From the NCBI GenBank assembly GCA_033391075.1, contig JAWPMV010000001.1, positions 5,580,001 to 5,644,000 on the forward strand: a stretch of 64,000 nucleotides of DNA. Direction: 5' to 3'. This DNA comes from Bacteroidia bacterium (GTDB taxonomy: Bacteria > Bacteroidota > Bacteroidia > J057). Positions 1 through 8,025 of the stretch are shown piece by piece. How positions within the stretch are numbered: the stretch's first letter is position 1; the number at the start of each line of letters is the position of its first letter. Both the position numbers and the translations under genes were made by a program. The notes under the pieces are model-generated. The model saw nothing but the letters and a program-made list of their open reading frames with translations. It made no database searches and was not told the origin of the DNA.

Positions 1-448
1 ATAAAATGATCCGATTTTCTTTTCCTGAGGAAGCACTCGTAAAACTAGCGGCCTGGCTGTAGCCCAGGGAAGTATTAGCCTGATCCCAGACTTTGACTTT
101 CCAGAAATATTCTTTCCCTTGCGCTAACTCCTGTCCTCTATATATGATATCCTCATGCTGGCTACTAGCCCTTTTTCCACTGTCCCACAAATCTCCTATT
201 CCAGCTGCAAGTTTTGCTTTATCACTAGCCACTATAATCTGATAAGCCTTCTGTTGTGAAATCTCTGCAGAGTTTTTCCAACTAAAGGCATATAGATCTA
301 CATCTATTCCTATGGTTTGTTCGACGAATTTGGTTTGCAATTCCTGAGGGGCATCTGAAGAAATTTTTTGCCCGGGCAATTGCCCACTTTGGCAGGAAAC
401 GAGAAATATAAGGCAAATGCCGAGTAAAGACAGCGTAGTAGTTTTCAT
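1..448 (-). CDS. Alpha-L-rhamnosidase (GH78 type), N-terminal fragment, lipoprotein
   Basis: The gene runs off the left edge; about 149 codons are present, reading leftward from the ATG at 448. The first residues are a lipoprotein signal (MKTTTLSLLG..., lipobox LVSC, Cys at residue 19), so the product should be anchored in an envelope membrane. The mature part shows the Fn3-like N-terminal domain typical of bacterial GH78 rhamnosidases: 'SWKNSAE', 'QKAYQIIVAS', 'LWDSGK', and 'YFWKVKVWDQ'. The catalytic (alpha/alpha)6 domain lies outside the window. The family releases terminal L-rhamnose from glycans, which fits the rhamnose catabolic locus at 42848-49352. The family is inferred from the N-terminal domain only; another enzyme carrying the same accessory domain is possible. 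Confidence 0.72.
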   Translation of the reverse strand, partial: MKTTTLSLLGICLIFLVSCQSGQLPGQKISSDAPQELQTKFVEQTIGIDVDLYAFSWKNSAEISQQKAYQIIVASDKAKLAAGIGDLWDSGKRASSQHEDIIYRGQELAQGKEYFWKVKVWDQANTSLGYSQAASFTSASSGKENRIIL

Positions 449-493
449 AAAAATCAATCTAGGAAAGCCCTGAACGAATATCAAGCGTGAGCG

Positions 494-528
494 AAAAAGC
501 AAAACCCCCACACCCAAAGGTGCAGGGG
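494..528 (-). terminator. Rho-independent terminator after the ABC exporter gene
   Basis: Read on the minus strand, a CCCC/CACC-type stem (505-528, with a small internal loop and a short loop) is followed by a T-rich tract (TTTTGCTTTTT, 504-494). It lies 12 bases past the stop of the ABC exporter gene and before the start of the rhamnosidase gene, so it separates the two transcripts. Confidence 0.7.
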
Positions 529-539
529 ATTATGTATAC

Positions 540-2318
540 TTAAGCTTTGATCAAAAAGCCGCCCACCTGATGTTTCCAGAGTCGGGCATAGGTTCCGCCC
601 AATTCGAGAAGTTCATGATGGGTACCATCCTCGACGATTCGACCATTTTCCATAACGAGGATTCGATCCATAGCCAGGAGAGTAGACAAACGGTGCGCAA
701 TTGCGATTACTGTTTTGTCTGTGATCAATTCGAGGAGTGCTTCCTGAACCATTCGCTCGCTTTCGCTATCCAAAGAACTGGTAGCTTCATCGAGTATCAG
801 GATAGGAGCGTTCTTGAGCATGGATCGGGCAATGCTGACACGTTGTGCCTGCCCACCACTCAATTTCACTCCTCGCTCACCTACCAGGGTTTCATAGCCC
901 TCAGACAGATCCTTGATAAACTCATGTGCGCGAGCGCCCTGAGCTGCATGCTGGATTTCTGCCTCTTCGCTTTCCGGATCACCATAACTGATGTTATCCC
1001 GGATGCTCCGATGGAAAAGATGAGACATCTGCGGTACAAAGCTTATCGCTTTCCGCAAGCTTTCCATGCTATGCATAGAAATGTCCTGACCATCAATGTA
1101 GATTCCTCCTTTCTGGACGTCATACATCCGAAGAAGAAGTTGGGTAAGGGTACTCTTACCAGCACCACTTTCCCCTACAAGACCCACTTTTTGACCTGCA
1201 GGTATCTCCAGATTGAAGTTTTCAAAAATTGGACGACCCAATTCATAGGAGAATGAGACATTTTCCAATTTGATAGCTCCATGTGCAACATCCAAAGGAG
1301 CAGCATCGGACTGATCTACCAGTTCATGCTCATGCAGGATGATATCCAGGGCTTCCTGTACTTCCCCATAGCTTTCCATCATATGGTTCATACTATTACC
1401 GATGAAAAGCAAGGCATCCAGGATTCCCCAACTCAGCTGAATCATCATGACTACCTCTCCGATGGTAAGGGTTCCATCCTGAAGAAGTTTCAGAGAGAGG
1501 AACATCATGGTAGCCATCAAAAATACCTGAAGCGTGTTGTTGAAAATCAGTACAAACTCCGAATAGGTCCAGCTTTTGATCACCTTATCTTTGAAGTTTT
1601 GGACATAAGCTCCCACTCGAACCACTTCCTGAGGTCGACGGGCAAACTGATGAACCACTCGTATGTTGGTCAGAATATCCACCATTTGTCCTTTCAGTCT
1701 GGTATAAGCCTCAGCTGAGTTCTTGGAAAGAAATGCTTTCTTCTTTACCAGAAAGGCATTGATAAGGATGAAACATACAGCCCATATTCCCAGAATAACG
1801 GCCAGTATAGGTTTCGCTAACCAGGCAATACCAATGGAAAGTATGAGTCGTAAAGTGGTCGGGAGAAAATCCCAAAGCACTTTACCCAGCATGTGGTTGA
1901 CTCCGTTTGCTGCATTGGTAACCTTGGTTGCAAGAGAACCGGCAAAGCGATCTGAAAAATAATTGCTACTGTGCTTGCTCAGGTAATCATACAAAACATT
2001 GGCACTTTCGGAGCGTGTGTTTGTATGCCAGTGCATACCGAGAAAACCACTACTACGCCAGCAGATTGTAGAGATCGCGAAAATCCCCACATAAATCAGG
2101 GCATAGTTCCACATGGCCTCATCTTTCATATCCAGGGCATCCACCAATTCCTTCATCACATAGGTATTTGAGATACCCAGGGTCATACCCACTAGGACGG
2201 CAATCAAAGCCGGAATCGCATATCGGGCATATTTGCGGCTGACAAATAGACTAAATTTAAATGCCTGACGGGGCAACCGCGACACATCAGACATAGATTG
2301 GTAAGGTTTCGATTTCAT
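540..2318 (-). CDS. ABC exporter, fused transmembrane and ATPase domains (MsbA/MDR-like)
   Basis: A 592-residue ABC half-transporter with one exporter-type membrane domain (about six helices within residues 30-330) and one nucleotide-binding domain. Walker A is GESGAGKST near residue 383, the signature is LSGGQAQR near 486, Walker B is ILILDEAT near 507, and the switch histidine is in IAHRLST near 539, so the ATPase looks intact. Such proteins work as homo- or heterodimers exporting lipids, peptides or drugs from the inner membrane; the substrate cannot be read from the sequence. There is no adjacent partner half-transporter, which favours a homodimer. The gene stands alone, with a terminator directly downstream. 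Confidence 0.9.
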   Translation of the reverse strand: MKSKPYQSMSDVSRLPRQAFKFSLFVSRKYARYAIPALIAVLVGMTLGISNTYVMKELVDALDMKDEAMWNYALIYVGIFAISTICWRSSGFLGMHWHTNTRSESANVLYDYLSKHSSNYFSDRFAGSLATKVTNAANGVNHMLGKVLWDFLPTTLRLILSIGIAWLAKPILAVILGIWAVCFILINAFLVKKKAFLSKNSAEAYTRLKGQMVDILTNIRVVHQFARRPQEVVRVGAYVQNFKDKVIKSWTYSEFVLIFNNTLQVFLMATMMFLSLKLLQDGTLTIGEVVMMIQLSWGILDALLFIGNSMNHMMESYGEVQEALDIILHEHELVDQSDAAPLDVAHGAIKLENVSFSYELGRPIFENFNLEIPAGQKVGLVGESGAGKSTLTQLLLRMYDVQKGGIYIDGQDISMHSMESLRKAISFVPQMSHLFHRSIRDNISYGDPESEEAEIQHAAQGARAHEFIKDLSEGYETLVGERGVKLSGGQAQRVSIARSMLKNAPILILDEATSSLDSESERMVQEALLELITDKTVIAIAHRLSTLLAMDRILVMENGRIVEDGTHHELLELGGTYARLWKHQVGGFLIKA

Positions 2319-2721
2319 GAATGTTGGTGCTTAACAAGATGAAAAAGGCAGACAGCCTCCGATTTTGTTGGTAACAAAAAGGAAGCTTGTATACGCGTAA
2401 CGCATAATAGGCTTTGCAATAGGAATTTCTTCCTGGTACAAAGTCCGGGACATCGTTTGAGAGGTGAGAAGGGATAAAAATCCCAGGGGTCGGGTGTAAA
2501 ACAGTAGAGCTTACATGACAGTATGATTAAATGCGAGACTAGATTACGAAGCTAAGATCGGAATGGTTGTGTCATCCATTAAAAAGATGATCTTTCCCCT
2601 ACAATATCTTTGTCGGAAACTTCTGATTTATTGTTGTGTAGCATGCACTCAACTTGCCCATTCTTCATGCATGGGGGATATTAGGAGAATTTCCCTATCT
2701 TCTGGCCAGCAAAAAATAAAT
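2319..2721. other. Divergent intergenic region, ABC exporter / aldo-keto reductase
   Basis: About 400 bases between two divergent genes, so it should carry promoters for both. On the plus strand, TATCTTTG at 2604-2611 matches the Bacteroidota -7 element (TAnnTTTG); no convincing -33 partner was found at the usual distance. An in-frame upstream ATG at 2563 would add 53 unconserved residues to the reductase, but it lies upstream of this -7 element and is probably not the start. No RNA gene or repeat was recognised here. Confidence 0.5.
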
Positions 2722-3645
2722 ATGCAATACAGAACGCTAGGTAAAACAGGACTTGAGGTTTCCATGATTAGTTTGGGAGGCTCAGCGCTTGGAGGAGTAT
2801 TTCAGAAGATAAATGAGGTAAAGGCCATACAAACCGTATTCACGGCTTTAGATAATGGGATCAATCTCATAGACACAGCCCCTGCATATGGAGACACCCG
2901 CGCAGAAAAAGTTCTGGGAAAAGCCTTGCAAAAAATTCCCCGGGATCAATACTACCTTTCGACAAAAACCGGAAAATACAGCAATACAGATTTTGACTAT
3001 TCTTATAAGCGCATCATCAAGGAGGTTGAGGAAAGCTTCAAGCGTTTACATGTTGATTATGTTGATATCCTGCACCTGCATGATTTCGAATTCCAAAACG
3101 GGATTCACAAAGAGCAGGCTTTGAATGAAGGCTATAAAGCCCTGGTAGATTTGAAGAAACAGGGGAAAACCAGAAATATAGGGATTGGCATTTATCCGGT
3201 TGACTGGTGTAAAGAGATCATCGAAAGCCATGAACTGGATGCTATGATTTGCCACAATCATCATACCCTGAATGATGATCGCATCCTGGGTATTTTACCG
3301 ACGATAAAGAAAAAGAACATTGGCTTTATAAATGCAGCCCCTATGGCTATGGGTTTGCTTACGAAAAGAGGCCCTGCTGACTGGCATCCAATCGAGCAAG
3401 AAGATTTTGATTTCTTTCAGGAAGCTGTTGAATTTTGCCTCAAGGAAGGCAGCAAAATCGAGCGTCTGGCGATTCAGTTTGCTGTAAGTAATCCCGATAT
3501 TCCTACGACTCTGGTGAGTACTCCTTTACCCGAACAAATCATCGAGAACATCCAATGGGCATCAGAAGAGCCCGACTGGGATTTGGTAGATGCAGTCAAA
3601 GAGATCATCGAACCCGTTTTAAACAAAGACTGGATTGTAGGATGA
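2722..3645 (+). CDS. Aldo/keto reductase, L-galactose dehydrogenase-like
   Basis: A 307-residue aldo/keto reductase barrel. The start at MQYRTLGKTG is chosen because AKRs begin with this motif and the -7 promoter element at 2604 lies downstream of the longer reading's start (2563). The catalytic tetrad is visible: Asp51 and Tyr56 in DTAPAYG, Lys82 in STKTG, and His near 118 in DILHLHD. Overall it follows the plant L-galactose dehydrogenase / D-threo-aldose 1-dehydrogenase pattern, including 'APMAMGLLTKRGPADWHP' in the C-terminal third. It probably oxidises or reduces a free 6-carbon or 6-deoxy sugar with NAD(P). No sugar operon is adjacent, but rhamnose and sulfated-glycan genes lie in the same window. 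Confidence 0.82.
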   Translation: MQYRTLGKTGLEVSMISLGGSALGGVFQKINEVKAIQTVFTALDNGINLIDTAPAYGDTRAEKVLGKALQKIPRDQYYLSTKTGKYSNTDFDYSYKRIIKEVEESFKRLHVDYVDILHLHDFEFQNGIHKEQALNEGYKALVDLKKQGKTRNIGIGIYPVDWCKEIIESHELDAMICHNHHTLNDDRILGILPTIKKKNIGFINAAPMAMGLLTKRGPADWHPIEQEDFDFFQEAVEFCLKEGSKIERLAIQFAVSNPDIPTTLVSTPLPEQIIENIQWASEEPDWDLVDAVKEIIEPVLNKDWIVG

Positions 3646-3665
3646 TTTGGGGAATGCTTAGCGAG

Positions 3666-5141
3666 CTAATCATACAAGCCCGTATTCCCTTTCTCCAAAA
3701 GCTGCAATAAACTATCGACCCGTACAGCGTTTTCAGCTGCTATATTCACTTGTTCATAAGGATCAGCTTCATGATCATATAATTCGATTTGAGGTTCCTG
3801 CTCCCGAAAGTATTTACTAATTCTGTATCGATCCGTCCTCAGGCTAATTCCTTTTCGAAAATAGGACCAGGCATGACTCTCCCATTGGGGCTGTTCATCT
3901 GTCCACAAAGTTGCCAATTCTCTGCCATCCAATCCCTTGGGGCTTTCCAACCCACACAAATCCATCAAAGTCGGATAAATATCGGTGGTACTCACCACCT
4001 GATCGAATTCCTTCCCACCTTGCTTTCCCCCTGGCAAACGAATAATCAATGGACTTTTCAAGGCACGGTCAAACAAGGTATGCTTTCCCCAAACACGCTG
4101 ATCTCCCAAATGCCAACCATGATCTCCCCAAAGTACAACGATGGTATTATCAGCAAGACCTTCCTCTTCCAATGCATGCAGGACTTTCCCTATCAGCGCA
4201 TCCGTATAACTCACACAAGCAAGATAGGCATGGCGAAGTTTGCGGGCATACTGATCTGAAAGAGGCTTTTCCAAAGAATTCTTCTCTTCCCCCAGTTTGT
4301 ATTGGTTAAATTCTCCACTCTCATGCAAACTGGACAAATGGATATTTTCAGGAATCCCGGGATTGGGACTTAACGGAATCTCATTCGGCTCATAAAGATC
4401 CCAGTATTTTTTCGGAGCATTGAAGGGCAAGTGAGGTTTAAAGAAACCTACTCCCAGAAAGAAAGGTTGCTTTTTATCCTTCAACTCCCGGAGCTTTCTG
4501 ATGGCCAAGTTTGCAGTCAAACCATCTGGATAGCCCTCATCCTCCACATCAGCTGCTTCATAGGGCTTTACTTCTTTCTCCTTGTCATTTCGATTGCTTC
4601 CATCTGCATAGCCAAAAAACACCCCCCAACTCGATCCCCATTTCCCAACATCCAGCAACATCTCATCCCAGCTATTGGGCAATTCCCATCCTTTTACTTC
4701 CTTTTTGTTTTGCGGCATGATTTTCCCATCCACATAGTGGGTAATCTTTCCTATGCCGACTGTGTAATAATCATTTTTCCTAAACTGATGAACAAAAGAT
4801 TCCGGCTCCGGACCTTCTTTCTTGCTAGCAATCAATTCCTGTATAGCCGTATTGCGTAAGCCCGTCAGACTTCTTGGCCATTTCCCGGAGAGCAAGCTAT
4901 AGCGGGAGGCTCCGCAGGTCGGCATATTCACAAAATGATTTCTGAACAATAGGCCATCTTTTGCAAGTCTATCTATATGGGGAGATTTGACATAGGACTT
5001 CCCATAAGCTCCCAATTCCGGTCGAAGGTCATCTACTGCAATAAAAAGTACATTGGGTTTTGCAGCTGCTTCCTCCACTTTTTCCAAACAACTAAAAGCA
5101 GCTAAAAAAGGGAGGATGAGTAGTAGGTTAAGCCATTTCAT
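3666..5141 (-). CDS. Sulfatase, iduronate-2-sulfatase-like lipoprotein
   Basis: A 491-residue type I sulfatase. The N terminus is a lipoprotein signal (lipobox AAFSC, Cys18). The metal-binding start of the fold is NVLFIAVDDLRPELGAYG, and the formylglycine motif is C-G-A-S-R with Cys76, a C-x-A-S-R variant that anaerobic or aerobic maturases can use. 'GDHGWHLGDQRVWGKHTLFD' supplies further active-site residues typical of the iduronate-2-sulfatase-like branch. It probably removes sulfate esters from a polysaccharide at the cell surface or in the periplasm. It converges on the aldo/keto reductase with a 20-base gap. No maturase gene is in the window. The exact substrate is unknown. Confidence 0.88.
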   Translation of the reverse strand: MKWLNLLLILPFLAAFSCLEKVEEAAAKPNVLFIAVDDLRPELGAYGKSYVKSPHIDRLAKDGLLFRNHFVNMPTCGASRYSLLSGKWPRSLTGLRNTAIQELIASKKEGPEPESFVHQFRKNDYYTVGIGKITHYVDGKIMPQNKKEVKGWELPNSWDEMLLDVGKWGSSWGVFFGYADGSNRNDKEKEVKPYEAADVEDEGYPDGLTANLAIRKLRELKDKKQPFFLGVGFFKPHLPFNAPKKYWDLYEPNEIPLSPNPGIPENIHLSSLHESGEFNQYKLGEEKNSLEKPLSDQYARKLRHAYLACVSYTDALIGKVLHALEEEGLADNTIVVLWGDHGWHLGDQRVWGKHTLFDRALKSPLIIRLPGGKQGGKEFDQVVSTTDIYPTLMDLCGLESPKGLDGRELATLWTDEQPQWESHAWSYFRKGISLRTDRYRISKYFREQEPQIELYDHEADPYEQVNIAAENAVRVDSLLQLLEKGNTGLYD

Positions 5142-5323
5142 AGGAAAGATATAAGCGGTTTAATAAAAAGGTAGAAAGAAAACTATGGATTGTAAATACG
5201 AGCGGAAATTTATTACTTGAATAAGATCGAAAAATTACTACTCGAAGCCTTTCATTCCAGCCTATTTCTCTCTGCATATCATTTCTCGATTTGGTTTTCG
5301 ACAGTTAATCTTTTAAAACCACT

Positions 5324-6100
5324 ATGGACAGGATAAAAAACCGATTTAATTTAGAAGGTAAAGTCGCTATCGTCACCGGTTCCTCCAAAGGGATTGGAGA
5401 AGCCATTGCCAGAGGCCTGGCAGAATTTGGAGCTAAAGTAATCATTAGCAGTCGCAAGCAAGAGGCTGTAGATGAAGTAGCTTCTGCGTTTAAAGCCGAT
5501 GGACTGGAGGCTCACGGAATTGCTTGTCATGTAGGAGATGAGGAGCAATTGAAAGCCCTGGTGGAAGCTACAGTAGCTAAATATGGAGGAGTAGATATAG
5601 TGGTAAACAATGCAGCTACTAATCCTTTCTTTGGTCCCCTTACCCAGGTGGATGGAGCTACTTTCGAGAAGATCATGAACACCAATGTAAAATCCTGTCA
5701 TTTACTGGGAAATATGGTGCAGCCTATCATGAAAAGTCGGGGCGGAGGTTCGATCATCAATATCTCATCTGTTGGAGGATTAAAGGCTCCGGATATGATT
5801 GCGATTTATGGGGTTAGTAAAGCTGCTCTCATTATGCTTACTCAGGTTCAGGCCAAAGAATGGGGTCCGGATGGTATACGCGTAAACGCCATTTGTCCGG
5901 GATTGATCAAAACAAAATTTAGCGCAGCCCTTTGGCAAAACGAACAAATGCTCAAAGCCGTAGAGCGCAACTTCCCTTCCCGCCGCATAGGTGAAGCAGA
6001 TGAAATTGCGGGTATGGCAGTATTCCTGGCTTCTGATGCTTCCAGCTATAGCACAGGAGGAGCCTTCACTGCTGATGGAGGACTTTTATTGGCAGGTTAA
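5324..6100 (+). CDS. Short-chain dehydrogenase/reductase (DHRS4-like)
   Basis: A 258-residue classical SDR. It has the NAD(P)-binding TGSSKGIG motif (about residues 18-25), NNAA in the middle, the catalytic Ser in NISSVGG, and the YGVSK Tyr/Lys pair, followed by the IRVNAICPG loop. It resembles the DHRS4/glucose-dehydrogenase branch rather than FabG. It is first in a three-gene plus-strand operon with a second SDR (29-base gap) and a histidine phosphatase. Similar SDR/phosphatase sets in other bacteria accompany acyl-CoA dehydrogenase and hydroxy-acid catabolism; that role here is only an inference. Confidence 0.88.
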   Translation: MDRIKNRFNLEGKVAIVTGSSKGIGEAIARGLAEFGAKVIISSRKQEAVDEVASAFKADGLEAHGIACHVGDEEQLKALVEATVAKYGGVDIVVNNAATNPFFGPLTQVDGATFEKIMNTNVKSCHLLGNMVQPIMKSRGGGSIINISSVGGLKAPDMIAIYGVSKAALIMLTQVQAKEWGPDGIRVNAICPGLIKTKFSAALWQNEQMLKAVERNFPSRRIGEADEIAGMAVFLASDASSYSTGGAFTADGGLLLAG

Positions 6101-6129
6101 TTCAAGAATAAATCTTTAACTCATATATA

Positions 6130-6867
6130 ATGGACATATTAAAAGGACAAGTTGCTATCGTCACCGGAGGTGCGCGCGGAATCGGCGAAGGGATCTCAAA
6201 ATTATTTGCAGCGGAAGGCGCCCAGGTGGTGATTTGGGATGTATTGGAGGATGGAGAGGAAACGGCTGAGAAACTACGCGCAGCAGGTGGTCAGGCTATA
6301 TTTCAAAAAGTTAGTGTTACGGATCGGGATCAAATCGCCCAGGCGGTAGAGCAGGTCAAAGCTCAATTTGGCAGAATTGACATACTCATCAATAATGCAG
6401 GAATTGTACGAGATAAGTCTTTCCTCAAAATGAGTCAGGAAGAATGGGATTTGGTAATTGATGTTAATCTCAATGGTGTATTCAATTGTACCAAAGCGGT
6501 GCTTCCCCACATGGTTGAGGCTGGCTATGGACGTGTAGTATCAGCCAGTTCTATCAATGGAATTGTAGGTGCTTTCGGACAGACCAATTATGCTGCCACC
6601 AAAGCTGCTATCATTGCCTTTACTAAATCACTGGCGAAAGAAGTCGGAAAAACAGGGGTTACGGTTAATGCAGTTGCTCCTGGTTTTGTAAAAACGGATA
6701 TGACCGCAACCATTCCTGAAGAAATGCTGAGAGGAATCGAAAAAACCATTCCGGTTAGACGTTCGGGAACTACCGAAGAATTGGCACATGCCTATCTCTA
6801 TCTGGCATCTCCCCACTCTGGTTTTACCAATGGACATACCATGAGTGTGAACGGAGGTTCTTTCTAA
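6130..6867 (+). CDS. Short-chain dehydrogenase, FabG-like 3-oxoacyl reductase
   Basis: A 245-residue SDR with TGGARGIG near the N terminus, NNAGI, catalytic Ser in SASSING, Tyr/Lys in NYAATKAA, and a C-terminal NGHTMSVNGGSF ending typical of FabG and acetoacetyl-CoA reductases. It likely reduces a 3-oxoacyl thioester or oxidises a 3-hydroxyacyl thioester with NADP(H) or NAD(H) in the cytoplasm. It follows the first SDR by 29 bases and precedes the histidine phosphatase gene by 3 bases, so the three are almost certainly co-transcribed. No fab genes are nearby, so a housekeeping fatty acid synthesis role is less likely than a catabolic one. Confidence 0.87.
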   Translation: MDILKGQVAIVTGGARGIGEGISKLFAAEGAQVVIWDVLEDGEETAEKLRAAGGQAIFQKVSVTDRDQIAQAVEQVKAQFGRIDILINNAGIVRDKSFLKMSQEEWDLVIDVNLNGVFNCTKAVLPHMVEAGYGRVVSASSINGIVGAFGQTNYAATKAAIIAFTKSLAKEVGKTGVTVNAVAPGFVKTDMTATIPEEMLRGIEKTIPVRRSGTTEELAHAYLYLASPHSGFTNGHTMSVNGGSF

Positions 6868-6870
6868 ATA

Positions 6871-7599
6871 ATGAGCCGCCTCTTACTCATACGACACGCA
6901 CAAGCCTCTTTTTTCTCCGATAATTATGACCAATTATCGGAGAAAGGCTTTTTACAGGCTCGCTTATTGGGAGAACACTTGGCAAGCGAAAGAAGAATCT
7001 TTGATACGGTTTATTCAGGTCCGCTTCGTCGGCAATTGCAAACGCTTGAAACAGTAAGACAAGTGTATAAGGAAGCCAAACTTCCCTTTCCCCAAAAAGA
7101 AATCATTTTAGCAGAACTCAGTGAACATTCGGGTTCTAGTGTGATGCGGAGCCTGATGCCGCAATTCAAAACCGTAGATCCTATTTTTCAGGCCTTTGAA
7201 CCAGAAGTTGACAGAGCTCCACAAGATCAGATCAAACATTTCCTTAAAGCTTTTCATCATTTCCTCAGAATATGGGCGAAAGATGAACTGGGATTTCCGC
7301 ATCCGGTCGATATTGAGAATTGGAAGGAATTCAGAGCCCGCGTGGATAGTGGTATGCAAAAAATGATGGCTGAAAATCAAGCAGGTGAAAACATCATTGC
7401 ATTCAGTTCTGCTGGAGCTGTTTCTGCCAGTGTGGGATTTGCCTTAAATATGAAGGATCAGGAGAAAGTAGTCGGATTAGGGGGACAGGTTCGGAATAGT
7501 GCTATCACGGAATATGTTTTTTCGAGTTCTAAAATCAACTTACATGCTTTTAATCGGAGTCCTCATTTACAGTCTGAGGAGTTGATTACACATATTTAG
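6871..7599 (+). CDS. Histidine phosphatase superfamily protein (phosphoglycerate mutase-like)
   Basis: A 242-residue protein opening with LLLIRHAQAS, the RH(G/A) phosphohistidine motif of the histidine phosphatase superfamily; conserved Arg residues follow in 'YSGPLRRQLQT', and the second catalytic region is near 'FSSAGAVSASVGFAL', where the usual GH is replaced by SA. It begins 3 bases after the FabG-like gene, so it is translationally linked to it. Family members dephosphorylate sugars, phosphoproteins or small metabolites. In bacterial acyl-CoA dehydrogenase/APH clusters a member of this family often accompanies SDRs; the substrate here cannot be told. The altered second histidine could reduce activity. 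Confidence 0.82.
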   Translation: MSRLLLIRHAQASFFSDNYDQLSEKGFLQARLLGEHLASERRIFDTVYSGPLRRQLQTLETVRQVYKEAKLPFPQKEIILAELSEHSGSSVMRSLMPQFKTVDPIFQAFEPEVDRAPQDQIKHFLKAFHHFLRIWAKDELGFPHPVDIENWKEFRARVDSGMQKMMAENQAGENIIAFSSAGAVSASVGFALNMKDQEKVVGLGGQVRNSAITEYVFSSSKINLHAFNRSPHLQSEELITHI

Positions 7600-7681
7600 T
7601 CTTTCATTTTTCTGATTAATTTTTGGAGGATTTTTCTCTCTCTTTTTGGGGGGTTGTTTCCATCTTTTTTAGGGGGTATTT

Positions 7682-7704
7682 CCATCTTTTTTAGAAAAAG
7701 ATGG
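7682..7704. repeat. Perfect 10-bp inverted repeat (hairpin)
   Basis: CCATCTTTTT (7682-7691) and AAAAAGATGG (7695-7704) pair perfectly around a TAG loop. The left arm repeats a sequence found about 25 bases earlier (TTTCCATCTTTTTTAG, near 7658). It may terminate the histidine phosphatase operon or mark the edge of the intergenic element. Confidence 0.7.
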
Positions 7705-7715
7705 AGTCAAAAATC

Positions 7716-7768
7716 GCAGCGCCAAGAACCAGCCGCACTTAGCCGCCCCTTTTCCCGATTGGCGCTGC
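7716..7768. repeat. 10-bp inverted repeat with 33-base loop
   Basis: GCAGCGCCAA (7716-7725) is repeated inverted as TTGGCGCTGC (7759-7768). The loop holds two AGCCGC copies. It looks like a REP/MITE-type palindrome rather than an operator, given its GC-rich arms and its position between convergent genes. Confidence 0.6.
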
Positions 7769-7783
7769 CGGGCATGCGCGCTT

Positions 7784-7831
7784 GGGTGGTTGGGTGGGTG
7801 GTTGGTTGGGTGGTTGGGTGGTTGGGAGAGG
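7784..7831 (+). repeat. G-tract tandem repeat, quadruplex-capable
   Basis: Degenerate tandem copies of GGGTGGTT and GGGTGGGTGGTT run for about 48 bases, with five GGG runs and several GG runs separated by 1-8 bases. That satisfies loose G-quadruplex spacing rules on the plus strand. It is non-coding as far as can be seen. Confidence 0.65.
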
Positions 7832-7968
7832 TAGATTCTATTATGAATTAACTCCAACACCCTAACACTCTAACACGCCAACACTTCCCTCTGCGCGCCG
7901 GGGCCCCGCTGCTGCATCGGGTGCGGGGGCCGGACTCTGCGGCAGGTTTGCAGCAGCTTGATTTTTTG

Positions 7969-7995
7969 CTTCTTTTTCATCTAAGGAAAAAGAAG
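7969..7995. repeat. Perfect 10-bp inverted repeat near the end of the SDR gene
   Basis: CTTCTTTTTC (7969-7978) and GAAAAAGAAG (7986-7995) pair around a 7-base loop, 30 bases past the stop of the minus-strand SDR gene. On the minus strand it is followed by CAAAAAATC rather than a T tract, so termination would be inefficient. It resembles the 7682-7704 hairpin in composition and may be the other border of the same element. Confidence 0.6.
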
Positions 7996-8025
7996 AAAGA
8001 AACACAAGAAGAAGAAAAAATAAAA

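Larger units (their letters stand above)
7600..8025. other. Structured intergenic element between converging operons
   Basis: No gene is supported here. The 426 bases hold a duplicated TTTCCATCTTTTTTAG segment, a perfect hairpin at 7682-7704, a long-loop inverted repeat at 7716-7768, a G-tract block at 7784-7831, short AACACYCTAACAC-like direct repeats near 7853-7885, a very GC-rich stretch around 7890-7955, and a final hairpin at 7969-7995. The hairpins next to each stop codon may act as terminators for the two converging operons. The mix of base compositions is unlike the surrounding genes and suggests a mobile or amplified intergenic repeat. Confidence 0.6.

Noticed and set aside
570-1256. 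228-codon plus-strand frame opposite the ABC exporter
   Set aside because: The exporter's Walker, signature and switch motifs on the minus strand are intact, so this frame is a shadow.
7784-7831. CRISPR-like array
   Set aside because: Repeat units are only 8-12 bases, directly adjacent, G-rich and degenerate, with no spacers and no cas genes.
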